Assembly: GCF_008084905.1 (NCBI RefSeq)
Contig: NZ_VSFC01000022.1
Location: 1-64,000 of the forward strand
Direction of reading: 5' to 3'
Length of the DNA stretch: 64,000 nt
Source: Xanthomarina maritima
Lineage (GTDB): Bacteria > Bacteroidota > Bacteroidia > Flavobacteriales > Flavobacteriaceae
In this document: in pieces, positions 1-8,808 of the stretch
Layout: each line of letters begins with the position of its first letter
Position numbering within the stretch: the stretch's first letter is position 1
The notes under the pieces: generated by a model
The model's input: the letters and a program-made list of their open reading frames with translations, nothing else
Told to the model about the DNA's origin: nothing
Database searches by the model: none
Program-made: the position numbers and the translations under genes

Positions 1-27
1 TAAATTTAATGAATTGTAAACTTAAGC

Positions 28-150
28 CGTGTATAATTAATTGCTTTTTAGAGCTTACTTGCGAAAATTCCTGCGGAATTTTCACGGGTTCGTAAATGTT
101 TGCTAACTTAGTTGCTTAACCACGCAACTAACCATACACAATCACGTTGT
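28..150. repeat. Structured intergenic repeat, copy 1 (attC-like fold)
   Basis: The region has outer complementary ends (GTGTAT at 29-34 against ATACAC at 134-139) enclosing two perfect hairpins: GAAAATTCC 63-71 with GGAATTTTC 75-83, and TTAGTTGC 108-115 with GCAACTAA 124-131. It ends in ACGTTGT just before a DUF6090 gene. The right end (CATACACAA, CACGTTGT, CTTCATTAT) is shared with the copy at 961-1100. The nested-stem layout resembles an integron attC site or a mobile intergenic repeat, but no integrase is present in the window. Confidence 0.6.
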
Positions 151-176
151 GCTTCATTATAACCAACCGCTAACCA

Positions 177-953
177 ATGATAAAATTCTTTAGAAAAATT
201 AGACAAAAACTACTCTCTGAAAACAACTTCAGAAAATATCTGATTTATGCTGTGGGAGAAATTATTTTAGTTGTTATTGGAATTTTGATTGCTTTACAGA
301 TTAATAATTGGAATGAAAAGGAAAAATTAAAAGCGGAAGAAATCAAGTTTCTTAAAAACTTTAAAGAAAGTCTAAATACAGATATAGAGTTTAACAAATT
401 CCGATTTGACAAATACGCTCTGACTAAAGAATCTGTTTCGATTTTGATAAATCATATGGAACAAGATTTACCATATCAAGATTCCTTGAAATACCATTTT
501 GGAAGAATTACACAAAGTTGGAAACCTAAAATAAATACAGAAGTCTTTGAAGCCTTAAAATCAAAAGATGTAAACTTAATATCAAATGACAACTTGAGAG
601 ATAAACTAATCGGTTATTATTCTTGGTCTAGCAGCGTATTGGACGCACAAATTAATACATACGTTCAAAGGATAGAAGATGCAAGTTCAACTATTTTCAA
701 TTCACGATTTAACGCTTTGTGGAATGGTAACTACCAAAAATATCAAGTTACTGAAAACTTTGACGATTTGAAACTTGAAATGATACCGAACAACTATAAT
801 GAACTTAAAAAGGATAAAGTGTTTATGTATTTCCTTGGAAGTCTTAAGAACCAATTTTATTGGGATATAGAAGTAGTTCAAAAAGAAATTAATCCGAAGA
901 TTAATGATTTGATAAGTTCAATCGACTCTGAATTAAAGACTTTAGAAAAATAA
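177..953 (+). CDS. DUF6090 family membrane-anchored protein (paralogue 1 of 13)
   Basis: A 258-residue protein of unknown function. The N-terminus is basic ([13 protein letters not shown]), followed by one hydrophobic segment at about 26-42 (GEIILVVIGILIAL) and the family signature QINNWNE. This predicts a short cytoplasmic N-terminus, one TM helix and a roughly 210-residue helical soluble part. A second conserved patch lies at about 120-150 (EALKSKDVNLISNDNLRDKL), which in the paralogues reads LxSxGxxxLIxxxxLR. The gene sits between two structured repeats, as in a gene cassette. The first ~140 bases closely match the next paralogue while the rest diverges. The family is recognised; the role is not known. 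Confidence 0.85.
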   Translation: MIKFFRKIRQKLLSENNFRKYLIYAVGEIILVVIGILIALQINNWNEKEKLKAEEIKFLKNFKESLNTDIEFNKFRFDKYALTKESVSILINHMEQDLPYQDSLKYHFGRITQSWKPKINTEVFEALKSKDVNLISNDNLRDKLIGYYSWSSSVLDAQINTYVQRIEDASSTIFNSRFNALWNGNYQKYQVTENFDDLKLEMIPNNYNELKKDKVFMYFLGSLKNQFYWDIEVVQKEINPKINDLISSIDSELKTLEK

Positions 954-960
954 CGAAAGC

Positions 961-1100
961 ACAACAATGGCTATAAGTACTTGCTTGTTCTCGCCTACTT
1001 CTGAAAATCCTTGCGGATTTTCTATTAGGTTTTTATTTGCTAAATTAGGTGCTAAAACACGCCACTAATCATACACAAACACGTTGTACTTCATTATGGC
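961..1100. repeat. Structured intergenic repeat, copy 2 (attC-like fold)
   Basis: Second copy of the repeat seen at 28-150. It begins ACAAC at 961, ends GTTGT at 1083-1087, and contains a perfect hairpin GAAAATCC 1003-1010 with GGATTTTC 1015-1022 (TTGC loop). A second imperfect stem pairs ATTAGGTGC with GCCACTAAT further right. Arm sequences differ from copy 1 but base pairing is kept, which argues for selection on the fold. It separates two DUF6090 genes. Whether it is an attC site or another dispersed flavobacterial repeat is undecided. Confidence 0.65.
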
Positions 1101-1113
1101 AAATCACTAACTA

Positions 1114-1839
1114 ATGATAAAATTCTTTAGAAAAATTAGACAAAAATTACTCTCTGAAAATAAATTCAGTAAGTATATGATTTATGCATTTGGAGAAATA
1201 ATCTTAGTTGTTATAGGAATTTTAATTGCATTACAGATAAATAATTGGAATGAAAATCGAAAAACTGATAGCATAAAACAAAGTTATTACTCTCAAATTA
1301 TCTTTGATCTTGATAAAGAAACAAAAAATATTGAGGAAAGAGTTATGTATTTAGATAGTGGTATAACTTCGGTAGACCATTATTTTGAACTAATGAAGAC
1401 ACCCAATTTAGAAACAACTCAAATTTTAGATGAGCTACTCAAAGTTGAATTTACTTTTGATTATATAGCCTTTAATACTAATACCATTGAATCCTTAGAA
1501 TCTACTGGAGATATAAAGTTATTACCCGAAAAAATACGAAACTCGCTAATAGAACTTAAGCGTAAACAGGACCTAATTAGTAGTAGGGCAAAAGGTAATT
1601 ATGGCAATTATTTAAATGGATATGAAAAAGCTGATGAATTAGGTTTTCGCAGAATACAATATTCGAATCCATCAGTTAAAGATTTGGATATTGAAAAGAA
1701 TATCCCAGAAATAATTTTAACTCTTGAAGCTGCTATTAGTCTTAAAAATTATACAGATAAAAGTATTCGAAATAATTTTAACGAAATGCTAAAAGACATT
1801 AGTGATATAAAAGAATTGATTTATATTGAACTGAATTAA
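1114..1839 (+). CDS. DUF6090 family membrane-anchored protein (paralogue 2)
   Basis: 241 residues with the same basic start and single TM segment (about 26-42) as its neighbour, then a divergent helical domain. The middle motif reads ESLESTGDIKLL (about residue 128). Over its whole length this copy resembles the isolated paralogue at 56882-57625 more than its array neighbours: both have a YY pair after the TM, PNL, and a TIE-LE-TGDIKLL motif. A distinct subfamily is therefore present at both loci. The ATG is preceded by repeat copy 2. Function unknown. Confidence 0.85.
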   Translation: MIKFFRKIRQKLLSENKFSKYMIYAFGEIILVVIGILIALQINNWNENRKTDSIKQSYYSQIIFDLDKETKNIEERVMYLDSGITSVDHYFELMKTPNLETTQILDELLKVEFTFDYIAFNTNTIESLESTGDIKLLPEKIRNSLIELKRKQDLISSRAKGNYGNYLNGYEKADELGFRRIQYSNPSVKDLDIEKNIPEIILTLEAAISLKNYTDKSIRNNFNEMLKDISDIKELIYIELN

Positions 1840-1858
1840 AAATAACGAAATCACAATA
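1840..1858. repeat. Remnant left end of the structured repeat
   Basis: These 19 bases read aaataacgaaatcacaata. They match the TAACGAAANCACAA left boundary found after the genes ending at 953 and 3288, with the rest of the repeat missing. The next DUF6090 gene starts immediately, so the repeat seems to have been deleted down to its edge. Confidence 0.4.
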
Positions 1859-2569
1859 ATGATAAAATTCTTTCGAAAATTTCGTGAAAACTTGGTTATG
1901 GAAAATAAAACTGGAAAGTATTTAAAATATGCCATTGGCGAAATTGCACTTGTAGTGATTGGAATTTTAATTGCTCTTTCAATTAATAATTGGAATGACA
2001 ATAGAAAAAACCGTATTAGTGAGCGTGAACTTTTAGACAATATCCATAGAGATTTTGTCCAAAATAAAATTCAGTTTGACACTGTTAAAGCCATAAACTA
2101 TCAAAACCTTGCCACTTTAAACAGCAAAATTGCTTTGTTTCCTATAGAGAGAGACTCTGCAAAAATAGTGGCTTTCCAATCCTACCCACCAATACAAGGA
2201 ATTAGCTACAACCCATATTCCAGTTCTATAAAGTCGGTAATCTATTCTAATTCGCTTGAATTAATTCAGGATGAAGAATTACGAAAGTACCTAGTCTCTT
2301 GGGAAGACGTTTTATTGGACTACCAAGAAGAAGAAATTGCTTTGTTTAAATTTAATAATGAACAACTAGAGCCTTATTGGTTAGAAAACGCTGATCTTTT
2401 GGATAGAGACCAAGAAATGATTAAAGACTTATTGTCTTCAATAAAAACTCAAAATATGGTGGTGGCCCGAAGAAATAGAATAAATAGTATTATCAAAGCC
2501 ATAGAGGAAGAGCCCATAGAAGATCACATCAATGAGATTATTCGATTAACGCAACCTAAAGACCAATGA
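1859..2569 (+). CDS. DUF6090 family membrane-anchored protein (paralogue 3)
   Basis: 236 residues. Basic N-terminus MIKFFRKFRENLV, TM segment at about 27-43 (ending in LIALSINNWND, with S replacing Q of most copies), then a helical domain. The middle motif is degenerate (VIYSNSLELIQDEELRKYL), followed by a W-containing helix shared with the copies at 31602 and 32380. Its stop overlaps the next start (ATGA), so the two are probably translationally coupled. Role unknown. Confidence 0.83.
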   Translation: MIKFFRKFRENLVMENKTGKYLKYAIGEIALVVIGILIALSINNWNDNRKNRISERELLDNIHRDFVQNKIQFDTVKAINYQNLATLNSKIALFPIERDSAKIVAFQSYPPIQGISYNPYSSSIKSVIYSNSLELIQDEELRKYLVSWEDVLLDYQEEEIALFKFNNEQLEPYWLENADLLDRDQEMIKDLLSSIKTQNMVVARRNRINSIIKAIEEEPIEDHINEIIRLTQPKDQ

Positions 2570-3288
2570 TAAAATTCTTTAGAAAAATCAGAAAAAAATT
2601 GCTAACTGAAAACAAATTCAGTAAATATCTTTTGTATGCAATTGGAGAAATTATTCTTGTGGTAATTGGGATTTTAATCGCTTTGCAGATTAATAATTGG
2701 AATGAAGTTCAAAAAGGCAAAATCAAAGCTACCACTATTTTGAAAGAAATTCGTTCAGATATGTTTAAAGACTTAGAGTTAATCGAAGAATTAAAACCTT
2801 ATTGGGGAAGAGAGATTATGTATTTTAAAAAGGTTTTACCTTCATTTAATCCTCGAAAAGAAATAACTTCCTATGAAGGCTTTGATACTATTAGCAAATT
2901 ATCTTATTCGGAGTTATTTGGATATGATATGCCCTTTCGGTCAAGTACAAGTGCCTACGATGCAATGATTGCTGATGGCAATTCTGACCTTATAATAAAT
3001 GACACCTTATATTCAAATATTCAAAGGTTTTATACTTTTAATGCACCTACCAATGAAAATTTATTTGAAATCTTGAGGCAGGAATCATCTGATTTAAATT
3101 ATAAATATGCTCATATAATAGCTTATAAGCCATATAAAAACATTAGTGATTTAACAGATGAGTATTTAATTGCGGATCTTAATATTTATTTTCAATCAAA
3201 GAATTTTTATTATTGGAGAACATTTGTCATAAACCAGGAAAGCCTTAAGGATATTATTTCTCAAATTGACAAAGAATTAGAACATTAG
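2566..3288 (+). CDS. DUF6090 family membrane-anchored protein (paralogue 4)
   Basis: 240 residues, with the family N-terminus and TM helix (about 26-42), then a divergent domain whose middle motif reads DAMIADGNSDLI. It overlaps the previous gene by four bases. Downstream is a partial structured repeat, so this is the last gene of the first array. No catalytic motif is seen. Confidence 0.83.
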   Translation: MIKFFRKIRKKLLTENKFSKYLLYAIGEIILVVIGILIALQINNWNEVQKGKIKATTILKEIRSDMFKDLELIEELKPYWGREIMYFKKVLPSFNPRKEITSYEGFDTISKLSYSELFGYDMPFRSSTSAYDAMIADGNSDLIINDTLYSNIQRFYTFNAPTNENLFEILRQESSDLNYKYAHIIAYKPYKNISDLTDEYLIADLNIYFQSKNFYYWRTFVINQESLKDIISQIDKELEH

Positions 3289-3298
3289 CTGAACAAAA

Positions 3299-3380
3299 AA
3301 TTACGAAACCACAACACCGTAAATAACCCATTGCTTGTTCTCGCCTACTTACTACAAAAGCGCAAAAAACAGGCGAAGCA
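3299..3380. repeat. Partial structured repeat, copy 3
   Basis: The left half of the intergenic repeat: TTACGAAACCACAAC, then TTGCTTGTTC and TCGCCTACTT as in copy 2. The expected gAAAATCC hairpin and the CACGTTGT right end are missing. TCGCCT 3341-3346 can pair with AGGCGA 3371-3376. It marks the right edge of the first DUF6090 array. Confidence 0.5.
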
Positions 3381-3419
3381 AAAACACACCCAACCCCCTC
3401 AAAACCGAACCTTTACACC

Positions 3420-3443
3420 AAAAAAAAAAAAAAAAAAAAAAAA
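3420..3443. repeat. A24 homopolymer tract in a 460-base gap
   Basis: An uninterrupted run of 24 A residues. The gap 3289-3748 holds the partial repeat, this tract, AT-rich sequence with several TTAATATAATAG-like words, and a promoter at its right end. I see no gene in it. Such a run is prone to slippage and to assembly error. Confidence 0.8.
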
Positions 3444-3723
3444 TCAACCTTTTTTATATAATAGCTACCTAATTTAATATAATAGCAACTTAACTTTATA
3501 TTCTCGCAACTTAGTTTTATTTTCTTGTAACTTAAAATTTTAAAAAAAGACCTCTTCTCCTAGAACAATTCCGTCTTAACCATAAAACTTCACACTAATA
3601 AGCCACACATAAAAAAAACCTCTTAATAACAAACAATCAAACTATCTGCTTACTTCATAAAACCCATTAAAAACCTCATAAGTCTTTAACAAATATTTAT
3701 TCCTTTAAAAAGTCAGTATTAGT

Positions 3724-3731
3724 TATCTTTG
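3724..3731 (+). promoter_or_regulatory. Bacteroidota -7 promoter box
   Basis: TATCTTTG matches TAnnTTTG exactly, 17 bases before the ATG of the secreted protein, implying a very short leader. No clear -33 TTG is present at standard spacing. Confidence 0.55.
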
Positions 3732-3748
3732 CACACTAATTTCCATTA

Positions 3749-6079
3749 ATGAAACAGTATTTTATAATTCTTTGTGTTTTTGTTTCTTCCTTGACGTATT
3801 CGCAAAACGTGATTACAGATAGCAATACCTATTCTGCTCAAGAACTTATTGAAGATATCTTAATAGACAGCAATTGTATTACAGATGTGGTTGTAACCAA
3901 TGTATTAGGTGGAAATTTTAATGGCACTGATGAAAGTTATGGCTATTTTGATGCCAATGGTTCTACTTTCCCTTTTCAAAATGGTGTGGTTTTAAGTACA
4001 GGAACATTAGCAAATGTTCAAGGCCCAAACACCTCTTTAAGTGATGATAATGCTCCTGGTTGGGTTGGAGATACAGATTTAGAAAATATTTTAAATGAAT
4101 CAAACACCATAAACGCTACCATCTTAGAATTCAATTTTAAAGCAGTAGCAGACCAAATTAGTTTCAGATATATTTTTGCTTCAGAAGAATACCAAGAAAA
4201 CAACAGCAATACCTGTCAATATTCAGATTTGTTCGGCTTCTTAATCAGAAAAGAAACAGATAATAATTATCAAAACATTGCTTTAGTTCCTGGCACTCAA
4301 ACACCAGTTAAAGTTACAACGGTTCACTCTGGAATTCCTGGAGCATGTCAACCTATAAACGAAGCCTATTTCGGAAGTTGGAACAATGCAACTGCTCCAA
4401 TAAATTTCAATGGACAAACAGCTATATTAACTGCTACAGCAAACGTCATTCCTAACGAAACCTATCATGTAAAACTAGTCATTGCAGACGAGCAAAATTA
4501 CAGATACGATTCGGCAGTTTTTCTTGAAGCAGGTAGTTTTCAATTAAGCACCAACTTAGGTCCCAATTTACTAATTGCAAATGGAAATGCCTTATGCACA
4601 AACCAAACCATCTTGTTAGATGCCACCCAACCCGGAACCAACACCTATAGATGGTTCGAAAATGGTGTCGAAATTCCAATGGCAAACAACCCAACATATC
4701 TCGTAACAAATGCAGGCACATATAGTGTAGAAGTTACAATAGATGGAACCTGTTTATCTTATGGTGAAGTTATAATTGAAGTTGCGCCAGACCCTATAGT
4801 CTTTAACACAACCCTTATCAGTTGTGATTACAATTTAGATGGATTTACAACCTATAATTTGTTTGATGCCGAAGAAGCAGTTACAAATACAGATAATTCT
4901 ATTTTCATAACAGATTTTTATTTCTCTCAAGCCGAAGCTATTTCAGGTACAAACCCAATTCCTTCACCAACAAGTTTTGATAACACGTCATTAAATCAAA
5001 TAGTTTATGCTAGAGTTACTAATTATAATGGTTGTATATCTGTAGCAGAGGTAACTTTAAATTTTGCAAACAACCCAGTAGTATTCCCATCATATCCAGC
5101 TTGCGATGAAGACATAAATGATGGTGTAACAACTTATAACTTGAACAACATGACAGCTTTTGTCCTTTCTCATAACAACGTACCAAATACAGCTAATGTT
5201 TCATTCTATAGTTCTCAAGCAGATTTAGAAAACCAAGTAAATGAACTTACAGGAACATATGAAAATACAAACAGTCCGTATTTTGACAACTTATATGTTC
5301 AAATCACAGATAATGGCATTTGCTTTGCGTATGCCTCAATCTATTTAACTGTCAATCCTTCTCCCGAATTACTTCCAGACGAAGAAACTCTTTATTGTTT
5401 AAATCTCTTCCCTCAAACAATCCATTTAGAAACTGGAATATTAAACGGAAACCCATCAGACTATACGTATCAATGGCAATTAGATGGTGTTGACTTAATG
5501 CAAAATTCTGAACAAATTCTTATAAACCAAGCTGGCATTTATACTGTAACTGTTACTAATAATGATGGCTGTTTTAAAACAAGAACTATAACTGTTAATG
5601 CTTCTAATACAGCTACTATCGAAGATATCTATGTAACTGAAGCTTCTAACAATAACTCGATAACTATTACTGTTTCTGGTGAAGGAGATTATGAATACGC
5701 TTTAGACAACGGTTATTTTCAAGACAGTAATACCTTTACCAATGTATCTGCTGGATACCATACTGTTTATATACAAGATAAAAACGGATGTGGCATAATT
5801 CCAGTTGATGTTTCTGTATTAGGTTTTCCAAAGTTTTTTACACCAAATGGAGATGGTTATAATGACCATTGGAATCCAGTAGGTTTAGACGCTATGGAAA
5901 CTTCTGTAAAAGTAAATATCTTTAACAGGTACGGAAAACTCATTAAAGAATTAAGTGCTTTCGGCTCAGGTTGGGATGGTACTTTTAAAGGAGAATTACT
6001 CCCAACAGACGATTATTGGTTTGTAATTACCTTCAGCAATGGCATGGAATATAGAGGCCATTTTACTTTAAAACGATAG
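3749..6079 (+). CDS. Secreted choice-of-anchor L protein with T9SS type B sorting domain
   Basis: 776 residues. Signal peptide at about 1-19 (cut near TYSQ), then a choice-of-anchor L domain at about 45-265 (contains FRYIFASEEYQE), then several Ig/PKD-like segments rich in N, T and Y up to about 690. The C-terminal ~85 residues form the gliding-motility/type B sorting domain (FFTPNGDGYNDHW, then VNIFNRYGKLI and GWDGTFKG). Proteins of this kind are exported by Sec and delivered to the cell surface or medium by the type IX system. Likely an adhesin or structural surface protein. Monocistronic, with its own promoter. Confidence 0.9.
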   Translation: MKQYFIILCVFVSSLTYSQNVITDSNTYSAQELIEDILIDSNCITDVVVTNVLGGNFNGTDESYGYFDANGSTFPFQNGVVLSTGTLANVQGPNTSLSDDNAPGWVGDTDLENILNESNTINATILEFNFKAVADQISFRYIFASEEYQENNSNTCQYSDLFGFLIRKETDNNYQNIALVPGTQTPVKVTTVHSGIPGACQPINEAYFGSWNNATAPINFNGQTAILTATANVIPNETYHVKLVIADEQNYRYDSAVFLEAGSFQLSTNLGPNLLIANGNALCTNQTILLDATQPGTNTYRWFENGVEIPMANNPTYLVTNAGTYSVEVTIDGTCLSYGEVIIEVAPDPIVFNTTLISCDYNLDGFTTYNLFDAEEAVTNTDNSIFITDFYFSQAEAISGTNPIPSPTSFDNTSLNQIVYARVTNYNGCISVAEVTLNFANNPVVFPSYPACDEDINDGVTTYNLNNMTAFVLSHNNVPNTANVSFYSSQADLENQVNELTGTYENTNSPYFDNLYVQITDNGICFAYASIYLTVNPSPELLPDEETLYCLNLFPQTIHLETGILNGNPSDYTYQWQLDGVDLMQNSEQILINQAGIYTVTVTNNDGCFKTRTITVNASNTATIEDIYVTEASNNNSITITVSGEGDYEYALDNGYFQDSNTFTNVSAGYHTVYIQDKNGCGIIPVDVSVLGFPKFFTPNGDGYNDHWNPVGLDAMETSVKVNIFNRYGKLIKELSAFGSGWDGTFKGELLPTDDYWFVITFSNGMEYRGHFTLKR

Positions 6080-6151
6080 ATGAAAGTTTCATGCAAAATT
6101 TCAACATCTTTAAGTAATTTAGCTTCGATATCATGCTGAGCTTGTCGAAGC
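6080..6151. repeat. Dispersed TCGAAGC inverted repeat
   Basis: GCTTCGA 6122-6128 pairs with TCGAAGC 6145-6151 around a 16-base loop containing ATGCTGAGCTTG. A small ATGAAA-g-TTTCAT palindrome lies at 6080-6092. This looks like a dispersed flavobacterial intergenic repeat and could also help end transcription, although it lacks a T tract. Confidence 0.45.
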
Positions 6152-6188
6152 GTCTTAAATAAGTTTTATAACATAAAAAATACGCATT

Positions 6189-8192
6189 ATGCGTTTCAAA
6201 ATAAAATCAGAATTCAGTCCAACAGGAGATCAACCTCAAGCCATTAAACAATTGGCAGAAGGACTTGATGCTCAAGAAAAATACCAAACCTTGCTTGGTG
6301 TTACTGGTTCTGGTAAAACATTTACAGTTGCAAATGTTATAGAACAAGTACAGAAACCAACTTTAGTTTTAGCGCATAACAAAACCTTAGCAGCTCAATT
6401 ATATTCCGAATTCAAACAGTTTTTTCCAGAAAATGCCGTTGAGTATTTTGTATCTTATTACGATTATTATCAACCTGAAGCCTACATTCCTGTTTCTGGA
6501 GTTTATATTGAAAAAGATTTATCCATAAACGAAGAAATCGAAAAGATGCGATTAAGTACAACCTCTTCCCTACTTTCCGGAAGACGAGATGTCTTAGTAG
6601 TCGCTTCAGTATCTTGTTTATATGGTATTGGTAATCCTGTAGAATTTCAAAAAAACGTGATCTCTCTTGAAAAAGATCAGGTAATTTCAAGAACCAAATT
6701 ACTTCATAGGTTAGTTCAAAGTTTATATTCCAGAACAGAAGCCGAATTTAATCATGGAAATTTCAGAATAAAAGGAGATACAGTGGATGTCTTTCCAAGT
6801 TATGATGATCATGCCTTTAGAATTCATTTTTTTGGAGATGAAATTGAAGAGATTGAAGCCTTCAACATACAAACCAATGAAGTCATTGAAAAATACGACA
6901 GACTTAATATTTATCCTGCAAATATGTTTGTCACATCTCCTGATGTATTACAAGGAGCCATAAAAAACATTCAAGACGATTTAGTAAAACAATACGATTA
7001 CTTTAAAGAAATAGGCAAACATCTGGAAGCAAAAAGACTTAAAGAACGAACCGAATTCGATTTAGAAATGATTCGCGAATTGGGTTATTGCTCAGGAATT
7101 GAAAACTATTCTAGGTATTTAGATGGCAGACAACCTGGAACCAGACCTTTCTGTTTACTGGATTATTTCCCAGACGATTATCTAATGGTTGTAGATGAAA
7201 GTCATGTAACCATTTCGCAGGTACATGCCATGTATGGAGGAGATAGAAGCAGAAAAGAAAATCTGGTAGAATATGGTTTTAGACTTCCAGCAGCTATGGA
7301 TAACAGACCTTTAAAATTCGAAGAGTTTGAAGCCTTACAAAATCAGGTAATTTATGTAAGTGCCACACCTGCAGATTACGAACTTCAAAAAACAGATGGC
7401 GTTTATGTAGAGCAAGTAATTAGACCAACTGGTCTTTTAGATCCTGTTATTGAAGTACGACCTAGTTTAAATCAAATAGACGATTTAATTGAAGAAATTC
7501 AACAACGTGTAGAAAAAGACGAACGTACTCTGGTAACAACTTTAACCAAAAGAATGGCAGAAGAGTTGACCAAGTATTTAAGTCGTATTCAAATTCGTGT
7601 GCGTTACATACATAGTGATGTGGATACTCTAGAGCGAGTTGAAATCATGCAAGATTTGCGTAAAGGCTTATTTGATGTTTTGGTTGGTGTAAACTTGCTT
7701 CGTGAAGGTTTAGATTTACCAGAAGTTTCTTTAGTAGCCATTCTAGATGCAGATAAAGAAGGCTTTTTACGTTCGGCCAGATCGTTAACACAAACCGTTG
7801 GTAGAGCAGCCAGAAACCTCAACGGAAAAGCTATCATGTATGCAGATAAAATAACCAACAGCATGCAAAAAACAATAGATGAAACCAATTACAGACGCGA
7901 AAAACAAATAGCTTATAATACTGAAAACAACATAACACCTAAAGCCTTAAATAAAAGCCTTGACAATGCTTTATCTAAAAATTCTGTAAGTACCTATAGT
8001 TATGAATTGGAAGCTTTAAAAGCAGCCGAACCAGAAAGCAAATATCTTACAAAAGGTGAATTGGAAAAGAAAATACGTGAGAAACGAAAATTCATGGAAG
8101 AGGCTGCAAAAGCTCTAGATTTTTTACAAGCAGCAAAGTTTAGAGATGAAATTAAAGCTTATCAGGATAAATTAGAAAAGCTAAAAATATAG
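6189..8192 (+). CDS. uvrB: UvrABC excinuclease subunit B
   Basis: 667 residues, the usual UvrB length. Works with UvrA and UvrC in nucleotide excision repair, as the ATP-dependent helicase-like subunit that verifies damage. Walker A GVTGSGKT at 37-44. The damage-probing beta-hairpin YYDYYQPEAYIP follows. DEsH-type Walker B (DESHVTISQ) is near 338. Helicase motifs V and VI (LLREGLDLPE, QTVGRAARN) are intact, and a C-terminal UVR domain (about 625-665) contacts UvrC. Converges almost end to end with the following minus-strand gene. Confidence 0.98.
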   Translation: MRFKIKSEFSPTGDQPQAIKQLAEGLDAQEKYQTLLGVTGSGKTFTVANVIEQVQKPTLVLAHNKTLAAQLYSEFKQFFPENAVEYFVSYYDYYQPEAYIPVSGVYIEKDLSINEEIEKMRLSTTSSLLSGRRDVLVVASVSCLYGIGNPVEFQKNVISLEKDQVISRTKLLHRLVQSLYSRTEAEFNHGNFRIKGDTVDVFPSYDDHAFRIHFFGDEIEEIEAFNIQTNEVIEKYDRLNIYPANMFVTSPDVLQGAIKNIQDDLVKQYDYFKEIGKHLEAKRLKERTEFDLEMIRELGYCSGIENYSRYLDGRQPGTRPFCLLDYFPDDYLMVVDESHVTISQVHAMYGGDRSRKENLVEYGFRLPAAMDNRPLKFEEFEALQNQVIYVSATPADYELQKTDGVYVEQVIRPTGLLDPVIEVRPSLNQIDDLIEEIQQRVEKDERTLVTTLTKRMAEELTKYLSRIQIRVRYIHSDVDTLERVEIMQDLRKGLFDVLVGVNLLREGLDLPEVSLVAILDADKEGFLRSARSLTQTVGRAARNLNGKAIMYADKITNSMQKTIDETNYRREKQIAYNTENNITPKALNKSLDNALSKNSVSTYSYELEALKAAEPESKYLTKGELEKKIREKRKFMEEAAKALDFLQAAKFRDEIKAYQDKLEKLKI

Positions 8193-8194
8193 TA

Positions 8195-8596
8195 TTAGTT
8201 ATATTGAACTTTAAAAATATCTATTAAAACGTCTGGTGGAACAATTTTATTTGGGAAGCTTTCCATTAAATACAATACCTTATTAATAGATTCATGGCTT
8301 AAACCCATTCTAATTCCATAATTAAATAGTTTTATTTTATCTTTTGGTGAATTCTCTTCATCAATATTCATTAATAATACTAATCTATGAAACTGAACTA
8401 TGCGTTCGCTGTGAGATTCTAAATGAATATAATTAATTGGATGTTCAATTAAATAATCAAAATCTTCTCTTGAAATTTCTAGCTGTTTTGCTATAGCCAA
8501 TAAAAAATTATATTCAATTGGCTTTAAATTATTTTCGCTTTTTGCAAATGAAATCATTTCAGACAAAAGGCTTAATTTTTCAACCTTGTTTATCAT
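8195..8596 (-). CDS. TerB-like small helical protein
   Basis: 133 residues, all-helical in appearance, with an N-terminal LSLLSEMISFAKSENNLKPIEY segment typical of the TerB-like fold (an early helix with acidic residues near a turn). No signal peptide or TM. TerB-like proteins are linked to tellurite and stress responses, but the fold alone does not fix a function. A TATCTTTA box on the minus strand (8624-8631) lies 27 bases before the start. Its stop is two bases from the uvrB stop. Confidence 0.65.
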   Translation of the reverse strand: MINKVEKLSLLSEMISFAKSENNLKPIEYNFLLAIAKQLEISREDFDYLIEHPINYIHLESHSERIVQFHRLVLLMNIDEENSPKDKIKLFNYGIRMGLSHESINKVLYLMESFPNKIVPPDVLIDIFKVQYN

Positions 8597-8623
8597 GGGA
8601 GGAATGGATTAATGTTTACATTA

Positions 8624-8631
8624 TAAAGATA
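8624..8631 (-). promoter_or_regulatory. TATCTTTA promoter box for the TerB-like gene
   Basis: Minus strand reads TATCTTTA, one base off TAnnTTTG and identical to boxes before four other genes in this window, at similar distance from the start. Confidence 0.4.
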
Positions 8632-8783
8632 CTTATAAACAATAATTAATAATCCCTTATAATTTGTAACTTGTCGAAAATTTTAATGCACTTCATCGTT
8701 ATTTTCCTACATTTTATAAAAAAATATTTGCAAATAACTGTTTTTCAACATTTTAATTAAGACGTGCATTTCGTCGATTTTTT

Positions 8784-8791
8784 TAATTTTG
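8784..8791 (+). promoter_or_regulatory. TAATTTTG promoter box for the DUF1456 gene
   Basis: An exact TAnnTTTG match 17 bases before the ATG at 8809. It lies inside the longer open frame that begins at 8764, so it argues for the downstream start. A small GACG/CGTC inverted repeat sits just upstream at 8761-8775. Confidence 0.5.
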
Positions 8792-8808
8792 AGTTTAAAT
8801 TCAAACAA

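Noticed and set aside
1-3380. A complete integron
   Set aside because: No tyrosine recombinase or attI-like site is in the window, and the end motifs deviate from the attC consensus; only a cassette-like arrangement can be claimed.
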